From assembly GCF_025854275.1 (NCBI RefSeq), contig NZ_CP107567.1:2666001-2730000 (forward strand): a stretch of 64,000 bases of DNA, written 5' to 3'. The stretch comes from Streptomyces peucetius (lineage in GTDB: Bacteria; Actinomycetota; Actinomycetes; Streptomycetales; Streptomycetaceae). Both the position numbers and the translations under genes were made by a program. The stretch's first letter is position 1, and each line of letters opens with the position of its first letter. The notes below the pieces were generated by a model. That model did not search any database and was not told the origin of the DNA. It saw only the letters and a program-made list of their open reading frames with translations. This document shows, piece after piece, positions 29,300 to 36,815 of this stretch.

Positions 29300-31204
29300 T
29301 CAGAGATGGCGGCGTCGGGCGGCGGCCTGCCGGTCGTACTCCTCACGGGCCTTCACCGCCGACGGGCGGGTCGCGGTCTCGGCCACAGGAACATCCCACC
29401 ACGCCTGTGCTGCGGGCGGGCCCGACACAGTGTCTGCCGTTTCGGTCTCGACGTAGACACATGTGGGCACGTCGGCGGCGCGGGCCTCGGCCAGTGCTTC
29501 CCGCAGGTCACGCACGCTGCGGGCGCGGATCACCCGCATGCCGAGCGATGCGGCGTTGGCCGCGAGGTCGACGGGCAGCGGGGCGCCGGTGAAGGTCCGG
29601 TCGTCGGCGCGGTGCCGGTAGGCGGTGCCGTAGCGCTCGGAGCCCACCGTCTCGGAGAGTCCGCCGATTGAGGCGTAGCCGTGGTTCTGCAGGATCACCA
29701 TCTTGACCGGCACTCCTTCCTGGACGGCGGTGACGATCTCGGTGGGATTCATGAGGTACGTACCGTCGCCGACGAGGGCCCACACCGGGCGGCCGGGGGC
29801 GGCCATGGCGACGCCGATCGCTGCCGGGATCTCGTAGCCCATGCAGGAGTAGCCGTACTCGACGTGGTACTGGTCGGCGGAGCGGGCGCGCCACAGTTTG
29901 TGCAGGTCGCCGGGGAGGGAGCCGGCGGCGTTGATGACGATGTCGTCCTGCGTGACCAGCGAGTCGAGCGCGCCGAGGACCTGCGCCTGGGTGGGCGGCA
30001 GGTCGGGGTCGGGGGCGGTGAAGGCCGCGGTCACCCGCTGTTCCCAGGCCGCCTTGGCCCGGCCGTATCCGGCTTCGTACGCGGCGTCGACGCGGTGGCC
30101 CCCGACGGCGGCGGTGAGCTCCTGGAGGGCGGCGCGGGCGTCGGCGACGAGGGAGAGGCCCGACATCTTGTGGGCGTCGAAGGCGGTGATGTTGATGTTG
30201 AGGAAGCGGACCTGCTCGTCCTGGAACAGGGTCGAGGATGCGGTGGTGAAGTCGGACCAGCGGGTGCCGACGCCGATCACCAGGTCCGCGGTGCGTGCCA
30301 GGTCGTCGGCCGTGGCTGTGCCGGTGTGGCCGATGCCGCCGACGTCGCACGGGTGGTCGTACGGCAGCGACCCCTTGCCGGCCTGCGTGGAGGCGACCGG
30401 GACGCCGGTCGCCTCGGTGAAGACCCGCAGCGCGTCCTCCGCCTCCGAGTGGTGCACGCCGCCGCCCGCGACGAGCAACGGCCGGCGGGCGGAGCGCAGA
30501 GCCGTCGCCGCCTCCGCCAGTGCCTCGGCGTCGGGACGCGGCCGGGGGATCCGCCAAGTCCGCTCGGCGAAGAACTTCTCGGGCCAGTCGTACGCCTCCG
30601 CCTGCACGTCCTGCGGAAGCGCGAGCGTGACCGCGCCGGTCTGCGCGGGGTCGGTCAGGACCCGCACGGCCTGGAGCGCGGCCGGCACCAGCGCCTCCGG
30701 GCGGACGATCCGGTCGAACCAGCGGGAGACGGGACGCAGGCAGTCGTTCACCGACACGTCCCCCGCGTACGGCACTTCGAGCTGCTGGAGGACCGGGTCG
30801 GCCGGACGGGTGGCGAACGTGTCGCCGGGCAGCAGCAGGACGGGAAGATGATTGACGGTGGCCAGCGCCGCGCCGGTGACCAGGTTGGTGGCGCCGGGGC
30901 CGATGGACGTGGTGACGGCGTGGGCGGCGAGCCGACGGGACTGGCGGGCGTGTCCGACGGCGGCGTGGACCATGGCCTGTTCGTTGCGGCCCTGGAGGTA
31001 GGGCATGTCCTGAGCGGATTCCAGGAGTGCCTGCCCGACACCCGCCACGTTGCCGTGGCCGAAGATGCCCCAGGTCGCGCCGATCAGACGGTGGCGCCTG
31101 CCGTCGCGTTCGGTGTACTGGCGGGCGAGGAAGGCGACGAGGGCCTGGGCCGTGGTCAGCCGCCGGGTCGTCGGCGGCGGGCCGGCCGGGCGCGAGGTGG
31201 TCAC
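29300..31204 (-). CDS. iolD: 3D-(3,5/4)-trihydroxycyclohexane-1,2-dione hydrolase IolD
   Basis: The 634-residue thiamine-diphosphate enzyme has the full-length three-domain structure: N-terminal Pyr domain with Glu in QGRNEQAMVHAAVG, a central domain, and the C-terminal PP domain with the GDGTYLMNPTEIVTA ThDP motif. It opens the trihydroxycyclohexanedione ring to 5-deoxy-D-glucuronate. The GTG at 31204 overlaps the iolB stop (GTGA), making coupling likely. Its length and operon position fit the family. Confidence 0.95.
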   Translation of the reverse strand: MTTSRPAGPPPTTRRLTTAQALVAFLARQYTERDGRRHRLIGATWGIFGHGNVAGVGQALLESAQDMPYLQGRNEQAMVHAAVGHARQSRRLAAHAVTTSIGPGATNLVTGAALATVNHLPVLLLPGDTFATRPADPVLQQLEVPYAGDVSVNDCLRPVSRWFDRIVRPEALVPAALQAVRVLTDPAQTGAVTLALPQDVQAEAYDWPEKFFAERTWRIPRPRPDAEALAEAATALRSARRPLLVAGGGVHHSEAEDALRVFTEATGVPVASTQAGKGSLPYDHPCDVGGIGHTGTATADDLARTADLVIGVGTRWSDFTTASSTLFQDEQVRFLNINITAFDAHKMSGLSLVADARAALQELTAAVGGHRVDAAYEAGYGRAKAAWEQRVTAAFTAPDPDLPPTQAQVLGALDSLVTQDDIVINAAGSLPGDLHKLWRARSADQYHVEYGYSCMGYEIPAAIGVAMAAPGRPVWALVGDGTYLMNPTEIVTAVQEGVPVKMVILQNHGYASIGGLSETVGSERYGTAYRHRADDRTFTGAPLPVDLAANAASLGMRVIRARSVRDLREALAEARAADVPTCVYVETETADTVSGPPAAQAWWDVPVAETATRPSAVKAREEYDRQAAARRRHL

Positions 31205-32019
31205 CGGTAACCCTCCGTGTGGTCGGGGTGGAAGCGGATCAGCCACTCACGCTCGGCGCCCGCCATCACATTCAGGTAGTACATGGTGTGGCCCGGCTCC
31301 GCCATGGACGGGCCGTGCCAGCCGTCGGGCACGAGGACGGCGTCGCCCGTGCGGACCTCGGTGAGCAGTTCGGCGCCGCCGGGCCTCGACGGGGAGACGC
31401 GCTGGTAGCCGAGGCCGCCGTCCTCGATCTCGAAGTAGTAGATCTCCTCGAGTTCGCTCTCCTCACCCGGTCGGTGCTCGTCGTGTTTGTGCGGCGGGTA
31501 GGAGGACCAGTTGCCGCCGGGCGTGAGCACTTCGACGGCGATCAGCCGGTCGCAGGCGAAGGCGCCCGCGGCGGCGAAGTTGTGGACCTCGCGGGCCTGG
31601 CTGCCGCTGCCGCGGGCCTCGACAAGTACCTCCGGCGCGGGGCCGTAGCGAGCGGGGAGTCGGCGCTCGCACCTCGCTCCTGCCAGGGCGAAGCGGCCTC
31701 CCGCGCCGGAGGCGATCTGGGCACGGGCGTCGCGCGGCACATAGGCGAAGTCACTCACTCCGCCGAACACGCTCTTCCGCCCCTGCAGTTCAAAGATCTC
31801 GCCTTGCGTCCGCACGGTGCAACCACCGGTGAGCGGCAGCACGATCCACTCGCTGTCTCCTGCGGCCAGCAGATGCGAGCCTCCCGGATCCAGCTCGAGC
31901 ACGCGCAGGGCGGAGTAGTCCCAGCCGGCCTGCTCGGGACCGATGCTCACGGCGTACGGCGGGCTCGCGGTGCAGCCTGCGGGAAGGTGGAGGTCTCGCG
32001 GCTCGTGGTTGTCTTCCAT
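31201..32019 (-). CDS. iolB: 5-deoxy-glucuronate isomerase IolB
   Basis: The 272-residue bicupin has the metal site of IolB in WSSYPPHKHDEHRPGEESEL and ELEEIYYFEIE. It isomerises 5-deoxy-D-glucuronate to 2-deoxy-5-keto-D-gluconate. The C-terminal MYYLNVMAGAEREWLI is the typical family ending. It sits nine bases after the aldolase gene and overlaps iolD, within the inositol operon. Confidence 0.94.
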   Translation of the reverse strand: MEDNHEPRDLHLPAGCTASPPYAVSIGPEQAGWDYSALRVLELDPGGSHLLAAGDSEWIVLPLTGGCTVRTQGEIFELQGRKSVFGGVSDFAYVPRDARAQIASGAGGRFALAGARCERRLPARYGPAPEVLVEARGSGSQAREVHNFAAAGAFACDRLIAVEVLTPGGNWSSYPPHKHDEHRPGEESELEEIYYFEIEDGGLGYQRVSPSRPGGAELLTEVRTGDAVLVPDGWHGPSMAEPGHTMYYLNVMAGAEREWLIRFHPDHTEGYR

Positions 32020-32028
32020 GCCTTCTCC

Positions 32029-32919
32029 CTACCCCTGAAGCAGTCCGACGGCCGTGTCGACCGCGCCCGCGACGTCGCCGTCGACCGGATAGAGCAGCGA
32101 GCGGCCCACCACCAGGCCCTGGACCGTCGGCAGTTGCAGGGCACCGCGCCATTTCTCGTACGCACGGTCCTGGTCGTCCCCTATGTCACCGCCGAGCAGC
32201 ACCGCCGGGAGGGTGGAGGTCTCCATCACCGTCCGCATGTCGTCGGGGTCGTCGGTGACGGGCACCTTCAGCCAGGTGTACGCGGATGTGCCGGCCAGTC
32301 CGGAGGCGATGGCGATGGAGCGGGTGACGGCTTCGGCACTGAGATCGTTGCGGAGCCGGCCGTCGGTGCGGTGACAGATGAACGGCTCCACGAAGACGGG
32401 AAGCCGGCGCTCGGCCATCTCGCCGACGACGCGTGCCGCGGCAGTCAGGGTGTCGAGGGAGGACGGGTCGCCGTAGTCGATGCGCAGGAGCAGTTTGCCC
32501 GCGTCGAACCCCAGCCGCTCCAGGTCGCGGGCGCGGTGACCGGTGAACCGGTCGTCGAGTTCGAAGGCGGCCCCGGCGAGTCCGCCGCGGTTCATGGAAC
32601 CCATCACGACCTTGTCGTCGAGGGCTCCGAGGAGGAGCAGGTCGTCGAGGATGTCGGCGGTGGCGAGTACCCCGTCGACGCCGGGGCGGGACAGTGCGAG
32701 GCACAACCGCTCCAGCAGGTCGAGGCGGTTGGCCATGGCGAGGCGGCGGTCACCGACGGCGAGGGCCCCGCGCGCGGGGTGGTCGGCGGCGATGACCATC
32801 AGCCGGCCGCTGTCGCCGACGAGCCGGGGACGCCGGCGCCGGCGGAGGGCCGCCTCGGCGACCGCTTCCGGATGGCGTGCACGGATCCCGACGAGCTCGG
32901 AGAGTGCGACCCGGCTCAC
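32029..32919 (-). CDS. Class I aldolase of the inositol operon (Cgl0158/DeoC-like)
   Basis: The 296-residue TIM-barrel protein resembles the aldolases annotated deoxyribose-phosphate aldolase in actinobacterial inositol operons (MVIAADHPARGALAVGD, GVLATADILDDLLLLGALDD, and a candidate Schiff-base Lys in AYTWLKVPVTDD). In this context the expected reaction is cleavage of 2-deoxy-5-keto-gluconate-6-phosphate to malonate semialdehyde and DHAP (the IolJ step), which I infer from position. The GTG at 32919 overlaps the iolC stop (GTGA). Confidence 0.85.
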   Translation of the reverse strand: MSRVALSELVGIRARHPEAVAEAALRRRRRPRLVGDSGRLMVIAADHPARGALAVGDRRLAMANRLDLLERLCLALSRPGVDGVLATADILDDLLLLGALDDKVVMGSMNRGGLAGAAFELDDRFTGHRARDLERLGFDAGKLLLRIDYGDPSSLDTLTAAARVVGEMAERRLPVFVEPFICHRTDGRLRNDLSAEAVTRSIAIASGLAGTSAYTWLKVPVTDDPDDMRTVMETSTLPAVLLGGDIGDDQDRAYEKWRGALQLPTVQGLVVGRSLLYPVDGDVAGAVDTAVGLLQG

Positions 32920-33956
32920 GAGGGCTCCCCACGCCCGGGGCGGGGGTCGAGGCCGGGGGCGGCGGGGTTGCGGACGGCCGCGCCGGGTGCGCTCGGGTCC
33001 GGTGGGGGCGGGCCACCCGCGAGGACGCTCTCGACCTCCTTTGCGTACGGCATCGCCGTCGAGCAGGCGAGCCGCGACGCCACGATCGCCCCCGCCGCGT
33101 TGGCGTACCGCATGGTCTCTTCCAACTCCCGCCCGGCGAGCAGCCCGTCGCACAGCGCGCCGCCGAACGCGTCGCCGGCTCCCAGGCCGTTGACGACGTC
33201 GACCGGCACGGGCGGCACCGATGCCTGCGTGCCGTCCCGGTGCACGGCGAGCACGCCTTTGGGGCCCTGTTTGACGACGGCGAGTTCGACCCCGGCGGCC
33301 AGCAGCGCGCGGGCGGCGGCGTGCGGTTCCCGCTCGCCCGTGGCGACCTCGCACTCCTCCAGGTTGCCCACCGCGACGGTGGCACGGGTCAGGGCCCGGG
33401 CGTAGTACGCCCTCGCCTCCCGCGGGTCCGGCCAGAACATCGGCCGCCAGTCGAGGTCGAACACGGTGATCCCCGACCGGGCCCGGTGCGCCAGCGCCGC
33501 AAGCGTCGCCGACCGGCTCGGTTCCGCGCACAGACCCGTACCGGTCGTCCAGAAGACCCGGGCGTCACGAATGGCGTCCAGGTCCAACTCGTCTTCCCGG
33601 ATCTCGAGATCGGGCGCCTTCGGCAGCCGGTAGAAGTAGAGGGGGAAGTCGTCCGGCGGGAAGATCTCGCAGAAGGTGACCGGCGTGGGGTACGCGTCCA
33701 CGGGGGTGACCCAGCGGTCGTCGACACCGAACTCGCCCAGCGCCTGGTGCAGATAGTCGCCGAAGGCGTCGCGTCCCGTCCGGGTGATCACCGCGGTCCG
33801 CCGGCCCAGCCTGGCCGCGGCGACGGCGACGTTCGCCGCCGAACCGCCGAGGAACTTCCCGAACGTGTCGACCTGTGCCAACGGGACCCCGGCACGCAGC
33901 GGATAGAGGTCGACCCCGATCCGGCCCATCGTGATCACGTCATACGGCTGAGGCAT
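32916..33956 (-). CDS. iolC: 5-dehydro-2-deoxygluconokinase IolC (PfkB family)
   Basis: The 346-residue PfkB kinase begins YDVITMGRIGVDLYP and has the first PfkB signature (FLGGSAANVAVAAARLG) and the second with catalytic Asp in NGLGAGDAFGGALCDGLL. It phosphorylates 2-deoxy-5-keto-gluconate. It is the first gene of the leftward operon, with a promoter-like pair at 34029-34000. The last ~40 residues are Pro/Gly-rich beyond the usual length. Confidence 0.94.
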   Translation of the reverse strand: MPQPYDVITMGRIGVDLYPLRAGVPLAQVDTFGKFLGGSAANVAVAAARLGRRTAVITRTGRDAFGDYLHQALGEFGVDDRWVTPVDAYPTPVTFCEIFPPDDFPLYFYRLPKAPDLEIREDELDLDAIRDARVFWTTGTGLCAEPSRSATLAALAHRARSGITVFDLDWRPMFWPDPREARAYYARALTRATVAVGNLEECEVATGEREPHAAARALLAAGVELAVVKQGPKGVLAVHRDGTQASVPPVPVDVVNGLGAGDAFGGALCDGLLAGRELEETMRYANAAGAIVASRLACSTAMPYAKEVESVLAGGPPPPDPSAPGAAVRNPAAPGLDPRPGRGEPS

Positions 33957-33999
33957 GCGCGTCCCTTCGGTTCGAACCCGCCGGTGCCGGCTGACACCA

Positions 34000-34029
34000 G
34001 GTCTAGCCCTCTCCGGCGAACCCTGTCAA
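34000..34029 (-). promoter_or_regulatory. Promoter of the inositol operon
   Basis: On the minus strand TTGACA (34029-34024) and TAGACC (34005-34000) are 18 bases apart, a good vegetative-type promoter about 44 bases before the iolC ATG. The imperfect repeat TTGTCC-N8-GGACCAA (34034-34054) lies just upstream and could be the operator for the operon and for the divergent iolE. Confidence 0.55.
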
Positions 34030-34094
34030 CATTTTGTCCTTACATTCGGACCAAGCCTTGACACCTTTCTTCGGCGGCCGGAAAGCTGACCGGC

Positions 34095-35006
34095 ATGACC
34101 TCATCCGTCCCCGCCCTGAACCGCATCCGGGTCGGCTCGGCCCCCGACTCCTGGGGGGTGTGGTTCCCCGACGATCCCCGCCAGGTCCCCTGGCAGCGCT
34201 TTCTCGACGAGGTCGCACACGCCGGTTACGAGTGGATCGAACTCGGGCCTTACGGCTACCTGCCGACCGACCCGGCCCGCCTGGCGGACGAGACCGCGCG
34301 GCGCGGCCTCAAGGTCTCGGCCGGGACCGTCTTCACCGGACTGCACCACGGCCCCGCGGTGTGGGAGGAGACATGGGCGCATGTCTCCGACATCGCGGCG
34401 CTGACCCGGGCGATGGGCGCCTCGCATCTGGTGGTGATCCCCTCGTTCTGGCGCGACGACAAGACGGGCCGGGTGCTCGAGGACCGCACGCTGACCCAGG
34501 AGCAGTGGCGGGATCTGACGGAGCAGACCGAGCGGCTCGGCCATGAGGTGCGCGAGCGCTACGGCCTGGAGATCGTCGTGCACCCGCACGCCGACACCCA
34601 CATCGACACCGAGGAGAACGTCACCCGCTTCCTCGACGCCACCGACCCCGACCGCGTCTCGCTCTGTCTGGACACCGGCCACTACGCCTACTGCGGCGGT
34701 GACAGCGTCAAGCTCATCGAGACCTACGGGGAGCGGATCGGTTACCTCCATCTCAAGCAGGTCGATCCGGAGGTGCTCGCCCATGTCGTGGCCGACGAGG
34801 TGCCGTTCGGGCCCGCGGTGGGCCGGGGTGTGATGTGCGAGCCGCCGGCCGGGGTGCCCGCGCTCGAACCCGTGCTGACCGCCGCCCAGTCGCTGGGCGT
34901 CGATCTGTTCGCCATCGTCGAGCAGGACATGTATCCGTGTCCGCCGGACAAACCTTTTCCGATCGCCGAACGCACGCGCGGATTCCTGCGCTCCTGCGGC
35001 GTCTGA
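34095..35006 (+). CDS. iolE: TIM-barrel sugar isomerase/dehydratase, IolE-like
   Basis: The 303-residue xylose-isomerase-like TIM barrel starts RIRVGSAPDSWGVWFPDDP. Metal-ligand candidates are in LEIVVHPHADTHIDTEENV and SLCLDTGHYAYCGGD, and it continues with YLHLKQVD. IolE converts 2-keto-myo-inositol to trihydroxycyclohexanedione with a divalent metal. Assignment to that step rests on being divergent from the iolCBD operon across a shared promoter region. IolI/IolH epimerase is the alternative. The ATG follows GAAAG by 9 bases. Confidence 0.75.
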   Translation: MTSSVPALNRIRVGSAPDSWGVWFPDDPRQVPWQRFLDEVAHAGYEWIELGPYGYLPTDPARLADETARRGLKVSAGTVFTGLHHGPAVWEETWAHVSDIAALTRAMGASHLVVIPSFWRDDKTGRVLEDRTLTQEQWRDLTEQTERLGHEVRERYGLEIVVHPHADTHIDTEENVTRFLDATDPDRVSLCLDTGHYAYCGGDSVKLIETYGERIGYLHLKQVDPEVLAHVVADEVPFGPAVGRGVMCEPPAGVPALEPVLTAAQSLGVDLFAIVEQDMYPCPPDKPFPIAERTRGFLRSCGV

Positions 35007-35011
35007 CGCAC

Positions 35012-35130
35012 TGCATCACATCTGTCACGGTTGTCGCCGGTGCATCACACATGTCTTCATTACGCGGGCGTTCCGTCACAGGCGTTCAACAGGCACCTCC
35101 CTACGGGCACTCCGAGTCGTTCAACGGGCA
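35012..35130 (+). repeat. Two sets of direct repeats upstream of the small HTH gene
   Basis: TGCATCACA-N2-TGTC occurs at 35012-35026 and 35041-35055 (29-base spacing), and CGTTCAAC(A/G)GGCA occurs at 35083-35095 and 35118-35130 (35-base spacing). All lie in the 212 bases before the HTH gene and are not coding. They resemble tandem regulator sites. Confidence 0.6.
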
Positions 35131-35218
35131 AAGACTCAGTGAACACCAGCGTCCGCGCGGCAGTTCCCCCCGACGGCATACCGACCGCCCCTGTCGCGCA
35201 CGCAGGGAGGTGCCACAC

Positions 35219-35416
35219 ATGACGGACGGAAGACTCTGGTCCTACAAGGACATCGCCGCGCACATCAAGGTGCAGCCGGACACCGTCCGCTCCTACCGCA
35301 AGCACGGCCTACTGCCGTCCCCCGACCACGTGGAGTCCGGCAAGCCGTACTGGTACCCGGAGACCATCCGCGTCTGGGTGGCCAACCGGCCCGGTAACAG
35401 GGGTCGTAGAGAGTGA
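35219..35416 (+). CDS. Small MerR/AlpA-like helix-turn-helix protein
   Basis: This 65-residue protein is essentially one winged HTH: LWSYKDIAAHIKVQPDTVRS and YRKHGLLPSPDHVESGKPYW, then a Trp-rich end. It resembles excisionase/AlpA or MerR DNA-binding domains without a ligand domain. Its ATG is 10 bases after GGGAGG. There is no integrase nearby, so a recombination role is not supported, and I infer a small transcription factor. Paired direct repeats upstream could be its own sites. Confidence 0.78.
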   Translation: MTDGRLWSYKDIAAHIKVQPDTVRSYRKHGLLPSPDHVESGKPYWYPETIRVWVANRPGNRGRRE

Positions 35417-35433
35417 GGCACAGCACGCCCTGA

Positions 35434-35478
35434 GAGCGGGCGGCTCCGCACCGACCACGGTGCCGGGGCCGCCCGCTC
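35434..35478 (+). terminator. Terminator hairpin after the HTH gene
   Basis: GAGCGGGCGGC pairs with GCCGCCCGCTC, with an inner GCACC/GGTGC stem. It lies 18 bases after the stop, between the HTH and copper-protein genes. Confidence 0.7.
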
Positions 35479-35578
35479 GTCGCGGGGACGCCGTCCCGCC
35501 AGACCTCGACCCCCGTCCCGCTCGGCGGCCGCCGCAACGACGCCGCGCGGCCTCTCGACGGGGCGGACACTGGAATTC

Positions 35579-35595
35579 ATACCCCCTAGGGGTAT
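35579..35595. promoter_or_regulatory. CsoR-like copper operator
   Basis: ATACCCCCTAGGGGTAT is a near-perfect palindrome of the type bound by the copper sensor CsoR in actinobacteria. It is ~100 bases before the copZ start, overlapping the likely promoter. CsoR releases DNA when it binds Cu(I). Confidence 0.8.
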
Positions 35596-35692
35596 AGTGG
35601 TTTCCGCACGGCAGGAGGATGCGTCGTCCGCAGCCCCTGGCGCACCGTGTCCGCACCATGCACGCGTCCAAGCCCTCGAAGAGGAGAACGCC

Positions 35693-36013
35693 ATGACCGC
35701 CGAGACGAACACCACCATCGAGATCGAGGACACCAAGGCCGCGGGCTCCTGCTGCTCGCCCACCGGCTCCTGCCACGACACGTCCGCTGCCCCTCAGGGC
35801 GGCGTGACCACCGTCTACCAGGTCACCGGAATGACCTGTGGCCACTGCGAGGGCGCCGTCGGCAGCGAGATCTCCGAGATCGCCGGCGTCACCTCCGTGA
35901 CCGCCGTCGCCGCCACCGGTCTGGTGACCGTGGTCTCCGAGGCACCGCTGGACGACGACGCGGTGCGCGCGGCCGTCGACGAGGCCGGCTACGAACTCGC
36001 GGGCAGGGCCTGA
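35693..36013 (+). CDS. copZ: Copper chaperone CopZ-like heavy-metal-associated protein
   Basis: This 106-residue protein has a C-terminal HMA domain with the MTCGHC copper site in TTVYQVTGMTCGHCEGAVGS and the usual beta-alpha-beta pattern. The N-terminal ~35 residues add three more Cys and a His in SCCSPTGSCHD, an extension beyond the ~68 residues of ordinary CopZ. The ATG follows GAGGAG by 6 bases. The CsoR-like palindrome upstream supports copper induction. A CopA ATPase would be the expected partner but is not next to it here. Confidence 0.88.
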   Translation: MTAETNTTIEIEDTKAAGSCCSPTGSCHDTSAAPQGGVTTVYQVTGMTCGHCEGAVGSEISEIAGVTSVTAVAATGLVTVVSEAPLDDDAVRAAVDEAGYELAGRA

Positions 36014-36479
36014 GGACACCCGGGGCAGGCGCCCCGGACCGTGCCCGGGCCGGGCCGCACCCGACCGTAAGGACACCGGTGGGGTACGGCCCGGCCCGGC
36101 TGCACGTGCGGCCCCGACGAGGGTGCCGGTGATGACACCGGTATGGGTGTGGCGATCGAGGCGGGGGCCTTCAGCCCGTACGGCCGGCCCATGCGTCGTG
36201 GCCGTGGCCATCCGTCTCGCAAGGCGGACTTCGGCCACCGTCGAAGGCAATCTTTACCCAGCCTTTGGCCGCCACGCCGCCGCACCCACTCTGACGGCAT
36301 CCGGCCTGCTCAGGCCCATGACCGCCGGATTCACCGCAGCCCTTTCGTCCGTGTTTGCGATGGTCGGCACCCCAGGCCCGCACTCCTTCTCGCGACTACA
36401 AACAGGTCACAAGACCTTCACAACGAGACCTAGATCACAGATATTTGGGGGTAACCATTCAGGCTCGCCGCGAGTCTGA
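36014..36479. other. Intergenic region with a stem-loop
   Basis: About 465 bases follow copZ. Hairpin-prone GC-rich sequence occupies 36014-36110. A/T-richer sequence at 36390-36480 ends in the stem-loop ATTCAGGCTCG / CGAGTCTGAAT (36457-36481, 10 of 11 pairs) that runs into the ATG of the small ORF at 36480. I see no larger coding frame I can support. Confidence 0.45.
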
Positions 36480-36578
36480 ATGGGCGATGCCGAGAACGTC
36501 TTGGGGGACGTTCATGGGATGTCTTGGGGGACGTCCCAGGCAAGCGTTGGCCGGGGCACGTGCACCGGGGAGCTTTGA
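36480..36578 (+). CDS. Candidate 32-residue leader-like small ORF
   Basis: The ORF encodes a 32-residue peptide that starts MGDAENVLGDVHGMSWGTSQ. It contains the direct repeat GTCTTGGGGGACGT twice (36498 and 36521, 23 bases apart), so the second copy is read in a different frame. The ATG overlaps the last bases of the stem-loop at 36457-36481. No RBS is obvious, and a terminator-like hairpin follows at 36682. A coding function is uncertain; a structured leader RNA is equally possible. Confidence 0.35.
   Translation: MGDAENVLGDVHGMSWGTSQASVGRGTCTGEL
36498..36534 (+). repeat. Tandem 14-base direct repeat
   Basis: GTCTTGGGGGACGT occurs exactly at 36498-36511 and 36521-36534, giving a 23-base period that is not a multiple of three. 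Confidence 0.75.
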
Positions 36579-36681
36579 GCGGCCCTCCCGTACGTACCCC
36601 GGCATACCGCGTGAGGAGCTTCTGCGCGGTCCACAGACGCCCGGCCGGATCCCGTGGGGGGAATCCGTTGTCGGGGATATG

Positions 36682-36733
36682 GGAAGCGCCCCGCCCGCCG
36701 ACCCGTGGGGGGATCGGCAGCGGGGCGCTTTCC
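36682..36733 (+). terminator. Terminator-like hairpin between the small ORF and citrate synthase
   Basis: GGAAGCGCCCCGC and GCGGGGCGCTTTCC pair around an internally paired loop (GCCGA/TCGGC). It would end rightward transcription from the small-ORF unit. Confidence 0.65.
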
Positions 36734-36745
36734 GCTGTTCGGGGT

Positions 36746-36770
36746 TTCCGGGGCCGCACCGGCCCCGGAA
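36746..36770 (-). terminator. Terminator of the citrate synthase gene
   Basis: TTCCGGGGCC and GGCCCCGGAA form a perfect 10-bp stem with a 5-base loop, 46 bases past the stop on the minus strand, followed by AAACCCC. Confidence 0.75.
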
Positions 36771-36815
36771 CGAACAGGACGAGGCCGGAGACGGCCCGCC
36801 CGGACGGTGCGAGGC

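Noticed and set aside
35219..35416. Small HTH gene as an excisionase of an integrative element
   Set aside because: No integrase, replication or transfer genes occur near it; the neighbours are core metabolic genes.
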